DNA from: Pseudanabaena frigida
GTDB taxonomy: Bacteria; Cyanobacteriota; Cyanobacteriia; Pseudanabaenales; Pseudanabaenaceae
Direction of reading: 5' to 3'
Length of the DNA: 34,943 nt
Assembly: GCA_003242085.1 (NCBI GenBank)
Contig: QBML01000044.1
Span: forward strand, 1-34,943
Shown here: piece after piece, positions 29,789 through 34,943 of the stretch
Position numbering within the stretch: position 1 is the first letter of the stretch
How the letters are laid out: the number at the start of each line of letters is the position of its first letter
Program-made: the position numbers and the translations under genes
Notes under the pieces: model-generated
What the model saw: the letters and a program-made list of their open reading frames with translations, nothing else
What the model was told of the DNA's origin: nothing
Database searches by the model: none

Positions 29789-30487
29789 ATGTCTCAACTT
29801 ATTTTGGTTAGGCATGGACAGAGCCTTTGGAATGCCCTCAACAAATTTACGGGATGGGTAGATGTCCCTCTGAGTGAGCGTGGTCGGGCGGAGGCAACGA
29901 TCGCCTCTTGTCGGCTTAGTGGTTATCGCGTAAATATCTGTTTTACCAGCAAATTAATTCGGGCGATCGAGACAGCAACGATTTGTCTTACAGAACGCGA
30001 TGATATCTGTGGTGGCAAAATTCCAATTATTAAGCATGAACAATCCGACCGAGATTGGAATGGCTGGGATAGTTACGATGGAAACCCAGATGAAGAGCTA
30101 CCTATTTTTACAAATGCAGCCCTTGATGAGCGGTTTTATGGTGAATTGCAGGGCTTAAATAAAGCCGAAACTGCGCTCAAGTACGGTAGCGAAAAGGTGC
30201 ATGAGTGGCGCAGGTCTTACAGCGTTCGACCACCTGGTGGAGAAAGTTTAGAGGATACGCAAAAGCGAGTGATTGCTTATTTCAAAGTCCGCATTTTGCC
30301 ACATTTACTTCAAGGCGAAAACGTTCTCATTGCTGCCCATGGCAACTCTTTACGTTCCATCATCATGATGCTCGATCGCCTTAGTCCAGAAGAAGTGACA
30401 GCCTTAGAACTAGCAACGGGTGTCCCGATTGTGTATGACCTTGATGTATCTGGAGAAGCGATCGGCAAAAAGATTCTAAATGATTGA
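29789..30487 (+). CDS. gpmA: 2,3-bisphosphoglycerate-dependent phosphoglycerate mutase
   Basis: A 232-residue histidine phosphatase-fold enzyme that interconverts 3- and 2-phosphoglycerate in glycolysis. The catalytic 'RHGQS' is at residues 8-12 (His9), 'ERFYGELQGLNK' is at about 114-125 and the second catalytic His is in 'HGNSLR' at 184. The ERxYG-L-Q-G-x-N-K motif and length distinguish it from the smaller phosphatases. Residues 60-105 ('CLTERDDICGG' onward) are less conserved than usual. The start ATG at 29789 gives the standard N-terminus. The 3' end is 13 bases from the convergent GST gene. Confidence 0.9.
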   Translation: MSQLILVRHGQSLWNALNKFTGWVDVPLSERGRAEATIASCRLSGYRVNICFTSKLIRAIETATICLTERDDICGGKIPIIKHEQSDRDWNGWDSYDGNPDEELPIFTNAALDERFYGELQGLNKAETALKYGSEKVHEWRRSYSVRPPGGESLEDTQKRVIAYFKVRILPHLLQGENVLIAAHGNSLRSIIMMLDRLSPEEVTALELATGVPIVYDLDVSGEAIGKKILND

Positions 30488-30500
30488 CATCATTTAATAC

Positions 30501-31187
30501 TCAACTCAAAAGATTGTATGTACCACCGCGCTCTAATGCTTTCTTGTATGCAGGACGGCTATGAATGCGATTCAAGAATGCCATAAGATTTGGACGACTT
30601 GAGTTCAGTCCAGCCCTTGCTACTGCTGCCTCCAGCGGGAAACTGATTTGGATATCGGCTGCGGTAAATTCATTGCCAGCAAACCACGTGCTTTTTCCAA
30701 TCTCCGCCTCCATGTAATCTAGGTGTTGTGCGATCTGAGGTTCAATAAATGAGCTTTTGACGCGATTTGCGATTGACCGAGCGATCGGGCGCACAAAAAA
30801 GAGCATTGGACTCTTCTCGATTTGATCGAAGATAAGCTTCAGTAATAGCGGTGGCATCGCAGAACCTTCTGCGTAATGCAACCAGTAGGTGTAACGCAGA
30901 TGTTCTGGTGTACCTAGAGCAGGTCTCAAGCGTCCGTTGCCGTAGTGCCCGACTAGATACTCGATAATGGCTCCAGATTCAGCAAGAGTCAGTTTGCCAT
31001 CAGTAATCACAGGTGATTTGCCCAGTGGATGTACCTCCCGCAGAGATGCGGGAGCCAGCATAGTTTTTGGGTCGCGTTCGTAGCGCTTGATCTCGTATGG
31101 GAGTTCGAGTTCCTCTAGCAGCCAAAGCACCCGTTGAGAACGAGAGTTGTTTAAATGGTGAACGGTGATCATGAAATTTTTACTCAT
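30501..31187 (-). CDS. Glutathione S-transferase
   Basis: A 228-residue GST. The N-terminal thioredoxin-like domain has 'NNSRSQRVLWLLEELELPY' (with the Ser-Arg near the active site), the cis-Pro region 'GKSPVITDG' and 'LAESGAIIEYL', which binds the glutathione gamma-glutamyl part. The C-terminal helical domain ends with 'FTAADIQISFPLEAA', the N-capping motif. Fungal/bacterial type; substrate unknown, presumably detoxification. The ATG at 31187 overlaps the stop of the upstream gene in ATGA, so the pair is translationally coupled. A later Met (MITVHH) is possible as start. Confidence 0.9.
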   Translation of the reverse strand: MSKNFMITVHHLNNSRSQRVLWLLEELELPYEIKRYERDPKTMLAPASLREVHPLGKSPVITDGKLTLAESGAIIEYLVGHYGNGRLRPALGTPEHLRYTYWLHYAEGSAMPPLLLKLIFDQIEKSPMLFFVRPIARSIANRVKSSFIEPQIAQHLDYMEAEIGKSTWFAGNEFTAADIQISFPLEAAVARAGLNSSRPNLMAFLNRIHSRPAYKKALERGGTYNLLS

Positions 31188-31531
31188 TTGGTTGAAGCAG
31201 GTTGACAGGTCACAACTCCTTCTTTTTGAGCGTTTGCATCAGGTTTATTACCCATCGCCCGAATCTTCATGATTGGTTGATATCCAGGATAGCAACGCAC
31301 TAAAACCGTATCACTATCGCGAGTTATGTATAGAACACTAATGGGCTTGCCTTGCAAAATAGCAGTTTCGAGAAAAGGAGGTGTAGCGGCAGTTGCGATC
31401 GATTCAGTTTGAGGAGTAGTTACTGAATCGGATAGAATAGCCTTCGCTCCTAGCGGTTGCAAGTAGAGCATTAAGAATGTCGTAGCGATCGCCAATATTG
31501 CCACAAATAACTTAGAAGATAGTTTAAACAT
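31184..31531 (-). CDS. Secreted small protein of unknown function
   Basis: A 115-residue protein with a clear signal peptide (basic Lys residues, hydrophobic core at about 9-25, cleavage probably after Ala-Lys-Ala). The mature part is about 85 residues with two Cys ('VRCYPGYQP' and 'VVTCQPA') that could form a disulfide, and a Thr/Ala-rich linker. I do not recognise the family. Its coupling with a GST gene (ATGA overlap) is odd because the GST is cytoplasmic; maybe both serve the same redox stress. Confidence 0.6.
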   Translation of the reverse strand: MFKLSSKLFVAILAIATTFLMLYLQPLGAKAILSDSVTTPQTESIATAATPPFLETAILQGKPISVLYITRDSDTVLVRCYPGYQPIMKIRAMGNKPDANAQKEGVVTCQPASTK

Positions 31532-31633
31532 TACCTAACCTTTTTCCTTGTGAGTTCTGATTAATTATCTTAGCGATCGCTACTTTTAGAATAGCTTCTT
31601 AAGTATGAGTTATGCCCAAACTCTCTGGAAGCC

Positions 31634-31682
31634 AATAATTAGGTTAAAAGTATTAGTAAATAACCCTTTTAACCTAATTATT
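31634..31682. terminator. 17-bp hairpin downstream of dps
   Basis: Perfect arms AATAATTAGGTTAAAAG (31634-31650) and complement (31666-31682), 15-base loop, 9 bases beyond the dps stop codon. It lacks the U-tract of a classical terminator but is placed where one is expected. Confidence 0.55.
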
Positions 31683-31690
31683 CTAGGTTG

Positions 31691-32227
31691 CTAAACTCCT
31701 ACCATCTTCTTGTTCATCTCTGGTTTTGCACCATTAGATTCCACGGCTTCTCCTTCAATGAAAGAACGTAGCATCCATGAGATTTGTTCGTGCTGCTCCA
31801 TCAAACCTGTGAGAAAATCTGCGGTTCCATCATCTTTAAACTTATTGCTACAATGCTCAATGTGTTCGCGCAAATTCCGCACAATTTGTTCGTGATCTTC
31901 TAGCAATTGTGACACCATTCCAGTTGCAGTGGGGATTTTGCCAGCATGTTCTTTGAGGGAACAGATTTTCAGAAATCCTTCCATCGTTCCCACAGGATAG
32001 CCACCCAATGTCCTGATCCGTTCGGCAATCGCATCAACATTGATGGTGAGAGCTTCATAATGAGCTTGCCAAAGCTTATGCAAGGTCATGAACTGTGGAC
32101 CCACTACATCCCAATGATATTTTTTAGTCTTGACCAACAGCAGATAGCTATCTGCCAAATCGCTGTTGAGTAGGTCGATCGCGCCTTGGCGTTGGGTATC
32201 GGTTAGTCCAATATTAATTGTCTTCAT
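31691..32227 (-). CDS. dps: Dps-family ferritin-like DNA-protection protein
   Basis: A 178-residue Dps protein that oxidises and stores iron, and in many bacteria protects DNA from peroxide. Ferroxidase-centre residues are in place: 'KYHWDVVGPQFMTLHKLW' gives His38 and His50, and 'VDAIAERIRTLGG' gives Asp65 and Glu69. The ATG at 32227 is preceded by AAGGA. The C-terminal tail after the last helix ('VESNGAKPEMNKKMVGV') is short and basic, perhaps for DNA contact. Single gene followed by a hairpin. The recurrent element is not seen upstream, so it may answer to a different regulator. Confidence 0.93.
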   Translation of the reverse strand: MKTINIGLTDTQRQGAIDLLNSDLADSYLLLVKTKKYHWDVVGPQFMTLHKLWQAHYEALTINVDAIAERIRTLGGYPVGTMEGFLKICSLKEHAGKIPTATGMVSQLLEDHEQIVRNLREHIEHCSNKFKDDGTADFLTGLMEQHEQISWMLRSFIEGEAVESNGAKPEMNKKMVGV

Positions 32228-32341
32228 AATAAATTTCCTTGAATTATTGTAATGAGGGAATCGTTGTCTCAATCGCTTTCATTTTGCCTAATTGCCTGAA
32301 AAACAAGTAGCAAAATGAATGCTGTTTGCGCTAATGGGAGA

Positions 32342-32539
32342 TTAAACTGGTTCCATTAAGGGAACATTGGTTGCTGCCGCATCTTCTGGCTCAAAGTCAG
32401 ACTTTGGGGTTCCACATGTAGGGCAAACCCAGTCATCGGGCAAAGCTCCAAAGGGAGTACCAGCTTCAATGCCTGAGTCTGGATCGCCGACTGCGGGATC
32501 GTAGACATATCCACAGGTTTTACAGATATACTTTTGCAT
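32342..32539 (-). CDS. rub: Rubredoxin
   Basis: A 65-residue electron carrier. The one-iron site is formed by 'CKTCG' (Cys6, Cys9) and 'CPTCG' (Cys39, Cys42), with the typical aromatic 'YVYDPAVGD' and 'WVCP'. A 15-residue Ala/acidic tail follows the usual end. The ATG at 32539 gives the standard start. Cyanobacterial rubredoxins often carry a membrane helix and act in photosystem assembly; this one has none, so it is a soluble rubredoxin. It lies close to an FAD-Rieske oxidoreductase on the same strand (95 bases), so they could be redox partners. Confidence 0.93.
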   Translation of the reverse strand: MQKYICKTCGYVYDPAVGDPDSGIEAGTPFGALPDDWVCPTCGTPKSDFEPEDAAATNVPLMEPV

Positions 32540-32579
32540 TTTTGACTTCAAATCCCTAAATATAAAAATTGTTTTAGAA

Positions 32580-32618
32580 GAGCATAATGAGCAACGCAAT
32601 ACGCCGCACATTATGCTC
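32580..32618. repeat. 10-bp hairpin between FAD-Rieske and rubredoxin genes
   Basis: GAGCATAATG (32580-32589) and its complement (32609-32618), loop of 19 bases with a GC-rich tip. It lies 16 bases after the stop of the FAD-Rieske gene. Confidence 0.5.
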
Positions 32619-32633
32619 ACCACCAAGGTGAAT

Positions 32634-34148
32634 TTAGCTAACGACTTGCTCCAAGTCCTTGATAGCAGGTCCTTGAATCACTTTACCGTCGCAGCTAAAT
32701 CTTGCACCGTGGCAAGCGCAATCCCAACTTTTCTCAGCGTTGTTCCAACTGACAATACAAGCTAGATGAGTGCATGTCGCCGAGACAGCATGGACAGTTC
32801 CCTGCTCATCTCGATAAGCAGCAACCTTCTCATTATCGATGGTCAGTAGTTTCCCTTCACCTTTAGCCACTTCGCTAAAGGAAGAAGACAATAAACCTTT
32901 GAAGCGATCGCCGATCCAGTGAGTTATCACATTAGCTTCTTGTTTGACCGATTCCACTGTTACAAATGGAGTCACTCGCAGTGAATCATACAACTCGGTA
33001 TAGGGATTATCTTTTCCGAGAATTAAGTCAGAGAGAATCATTGCGGACATAGTTCCCTTCGACATGCCCCAGAGGCTAAATCCCGTGGCAACATAAATAT
33101 GTTTGTTAAAAGGAGTCAAGTTACCAATGTAGGGAAGCTTGTCAAACGATACCATGTCTTGGTTTGACCAACGGTACGCAAAGGTATCAATACCAAAGCG
33201 ATCGCGAGCATAGGATTCTAATTTTTGATACCGTTCTTCAGTATTAGAATCTGTGCCAACTTTATGCCCTTCACCACCAACTAATAGGAGTAGTCCATCC
33301 TCATAGGGCGTGGTACGAATCGAATGAGAAGATTCGCCACTGCCAATATACATACCTACGGGAGCGTTCGAGGGAGCGATTTTTGCACCCACGATGTAGG
33401 AGCGTTCGGGATAGGTTTTGGCGAAGAAAAGTCCTAGGTTTAGAATCGGTAGATTAGTTGCAACAATTACATCGTGGGCAGTAATTACGCCCAAATCAGT
33501 AACAACGTAACAAGAATCACCCTCATCAACTTTCTGAACTCTGGTGTTCTCAAATAGATAGCTACCATCACCAGTAATATTTTTAGCAAGATGTAGCAAA
33601 TATTTGCGAACATGAAACTGAGCTTGGTTGTCAAGCTTGATCGCTCCAGCGATCGCAAATGGCAGTGATGTTTCTGTAACAAAAGTCGCGGGAAGTCCTA
33701 ATTTAAGAGCGGCTTGCACTTCATCTTTAATTTGATCTAGCTCACTATCTGGCTCAGCAAATGTATAGGAACTTTGACGACTAAAATCACAATCAATCTG
33801 ATCTTCTGAGACAAAAGTTGCCACTTGCTCAACTCCAGCTAGATTTGATTCTGCATAAAGTTTTGCTTTTTGCTGTCCAATTTGCTTAATTAAATCAGCA
33901 TAAATCAATTGGTGTAATGCTGTAACTTTAGCAGTTGTATGTCCGCTCACACCTGCGGCAACTTGTCTAGACTCGATCACCGCGACGGTTTTTCCAGCCC
34001 GTTTTAGCAATGTTGCTGCGGTCAGTCCGACAATACCGCCACCAATAATCGCCACATCCACTGTGACCCTATTTTCAAGTGATGGATAGGTGATTGTAGG
34101 GGTAGAATCAATCCAAAAGGAGGCATGTTTCCCAGATAGATTTTTCAT
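32634..34148 (-). CDS. FAD-dependent oxidoreductase fused to a Rieske iron-sulfur domain
   Basis: A 504-residue fusion of a DAO-type FAD domain and a C-terminal Rieske [2Fe-2S] domain. The FAD-binding motif '[18 protein letters not shown]' starts near residue 30. The Rieske ligands are 'CTHLAC' (Cys459, His461) and 'CACH' (Cys477, His480), with the extra Cys pair (Cys464, Cys479) that commonly forms a disulfide. The architecture matches YhfW-type proteins of Bacillus; substrate unknown, probably an amine or sugar acid. The gene has the recurrent upstream element 113 bases before its ATG and is followed by a soluble rubredoxin, suggesting a short redox chain. Start at 34148 is the first ATG of the frame. 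Confidence 0.9.
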   Translation of the reverse strand: MKNLSGKHASFWIDSTPTITYPSLENRVTVDVAIIGGGIVGLTAATLLKRAGKTVAVIESRQVAAGVSGHTTAKVTALHQLIYADLIKQIGQQKAKLYAESNLAGVEQVATFVSEDQIDCDFSRQSSYTFAEPDSELDQIKDEVQAALKLGLPATFVTETSLPFAIAGAIKLDNQAQFHVRKYLLHLAKNITGDGSYLFENTRVQKVDEGDSCYVVTDLGVITAHDVIVATNLPILNLGLFFAKTYPERSYIVGAKIAPSNAPVGMYIGSGESSHSIRTTPYEDGLLLLVGGEGHKVGTDSNTEERYQKLESYARDRFGIDTFAYRWSNQDMVSFDKLPYIGNLTPFNKHIYVATGFSLWGMSKGTMSAMILSDLILGKDNPYTELYDSLRVTPFVTVESVKQEANVITHWIGDRFKGLLSSSFSEVAKGEGKLLTIDNEKVAAYRDEQGTVHAVSATCTHLACIVSWNNAEKSWDCACHGARFSCDGKVIQGPAIKDLEQVVS

Positions 34149-34260
34149 GGCGAATTAAAAGCTGATGCGTAAAAGTGCTGTGCAAAGTCCATCGAATATT
34201 TTCCTAATTTAATATTTAGAATTGGAAAGTATTCCTTTACATTAACTATCACAAGTCAGT

Positions 34261-34306
34261 GTTCTATTTCTTGGATGAGTTGGTTGATTATGAAATAAAT
34301 TGTAAT
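34261..34306 (-). promoter_or_regulatory. Recurrent upstream element, site E (FAD-Rieske)
   Basis: Minus strand: ATTACAATTTATTTCAT, AATCAACCAACTCATCC, AAGAAATAGAAC. Aligns without gaps with site A, particularly at the 3' half. Starts 113 bases before the ATG. The IS1-family transposase frame ends 34 bases further upstream, so the element survived next to an insertion. Confidence 0.6.
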
Positions 34307-34339
34307 GAAAGAAAGGGCATTGCACAAAAGAAAGATGAA

Positions 34340-34943
34340 TCAAGAAAATGAAGGAATCGATTTGTACTTAAGATAGTGAATTAACAAACAAATTGAATAC
34401 CTCAACATTTCTGCCGATTTTGAATAACATAAAGTTTTTCTGTGCAATCTGGCTAAATAATGTCTGAGTCTAGTATTTTCACCCTCAACTCTAGTCATGT
34501 AGGTTTTGCTGATAATTTGATCCTCCGAGTTGATAAAGATTTTATAGACGCAGTAACCATCAGTAACCCAGAAATAGCATTGCCAAACTTTAATCAATGT
34601 CCACAGAGGTTCAAAGGTTTGACTACTCCTATCTCCTAGAGTCCAAGCCAATATGCCTTGGCTAAAATGATTTACCGCAGTCCATAGCCAAATCAAGTTT
34701 TTTTTGACCCAACAAAAGTCTGGAGTTCATCTAATTCACCAACATCAGGAATAGTTTCAATGGGGGGATGTTCTGGTAATTGCTTTGCTGCGTCCTTAAC
34801 CCATTTGATGACTGAGTTATGACTAACATCGGTACATCTCTCAATTTGTCTAAATCCCATGCCATTACAGTACATTTTTAGACATATTTTCTTGACATCT
34901 TGGGAATATCCAAGCACTGAGTAGTTATCAATGAACTGACGAC
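34340..34943 (-). mobile_element. IS1-family insertion sequence, incomplete at the window edge
   Basis: The 3' part of an IS1-family element, defined by its transposase. The 5' end lies beyond the window, and the terminal inverted repeat on the 34.3-kb side cannot be placed with certainty; it should lie between about 34307 and 34340. Confidence 0.75.
34340..34943 (-). CDS. IS1-family transposase, two frames joined by -1 frameshift, partial
   Basis: Two overlapping frames make one IS1 transposase. The first (open to the window edge, ending at 34693) reads 'RQFIDNYS' then 'CLKMYCNGMGFRQIER', the helix-turn-helix arm, and 'ELDELQTFVGSKK'. The second (to 34340) starts 'LIWLWTAVNHFSQGILAW', the catalytic continuation. 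The junction is a run of eight A on the minus strand (A-AAA-AAC at the end), where a -1 slip turns the Thr-stop end of frame 1 into Asn-Leu-Ile-Trp. That is the way IS1 normally expresses its transposase, so the element may be functional. The zinc-finger N-terminus lies outside the window. Confidence 0.8.

Noticed and set aside
34340-34696. Second transposase frame as an independent gene with a TTG start
   Set aside because: It continues the first frame exactly after a -1 slip on eight A, so it is the second part of one IS1 transposase.
1-34943. CRISPR array, tRNA or rRNA genes, prophage
   Set aside because: No regularly spaced direct repeats, no cloverleaf-like or rRNA-like stretch and no phage structural genes were seen on either strand. 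A dedicated search was not possible.

Overview
The window looks like a piece of a filamentous-type cyanobacterial chromosome, perhaps from a Pseudanabaena-like lineage (low confidence at genus level). The evidence is the very frequent HIP1 octamer GCGATCGC, an NblA-like phycobilisome-degradation protein, cyanobacterial small families (DUF6335, DUF5335), moderate AT richness and many cyanobacterial-style intergenic palindromes. Almost every gene lies on the minus strand; only an orphan higA-like antitoxin and a phosphoglycerate mutase are on the plus strand. No rRNA, tRNA, CRISPR array or prophage was seen.

Layout. 0-2.4 kb: a shortened PepSY-TM protein, an NDH-2 type NADH dehydrogenase and an HdeD-like membrane protein. 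2.4-13.4 kb: a dense set of small general-stress genes: two paralogous triple-BON proteins flanking a DUF5335/coiled-coil pair, an ion channel, a GSP-17M-like protein, a Pelota/eRF1-like protein, an lmo0937-type micro-protein, a pterin dehydratase, CsbD, a fatty acid hydroxylase, YggT, a CurA-type oxidoreductase, a second DUF5335, an NblA-like protein and the wreck of a second coiled-coil gene. 13.4-18 kb: a DUF1345 protein and a tetR-emrA-emrB efflux operon with a 36-bp palindromic operator. 18-21.7 kb: a soluble diguanylate cyclase and a four-gene cluster of poorly known membrane/secreted proteins. 21.8-29.3 kb: an accessory zone with an orphan antitoxin, an antitoxin scrap, several gene remnants, a MITE-like element, CPBP protease, Acg-like nitroreductase, GFA, SnoaL-like and dihydrofolate-reductase-like proteins. 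29.3-34.9 kb: DUF6335, phosphoglycerate mutase, GST, Dps, rubredoxin, an FAD oxidoreductase fused to a Rieske domain, and the edge of an IS1-family element with a -1 frameshift signal.

How it fits together. The main observation is a recurrent 46-bp upstream element that aligns without gaps at eight places and, with one indel, at a ninth. It lies roughly 40-115 bases ahead of the start codons of BON1, BON2, CsbD, YggT, the decayed coiled-coil gene, the diguanylate cyclase, the DUF6544 cluster, DUF6335 and the FAD-Rieske oxidoreductase. This suggests one stress regulon, read by one sigma factor or activator, scattered over more than 30 kb. The products fit a desiccation/oxidative/envelope stress role: periplasmic BON proteins, membrane-stabilising proteins, Dps, electron-transfer proteins, c-di-GMP synthesis and drug efflux.

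A second theme is duplication followed by decay. The coiled-coil/DUF5335 module exists twice, and one coiled-coil copy is broken while its promoter element survives. A fragment of a second copy of the 90-residue membrane gene at 19.2 kb sits at 26.5 kb. Short repeats (REP-like palindromes, a four-copy hairpin repeat, a MITE) occupy most of the larger gene-free gaps.
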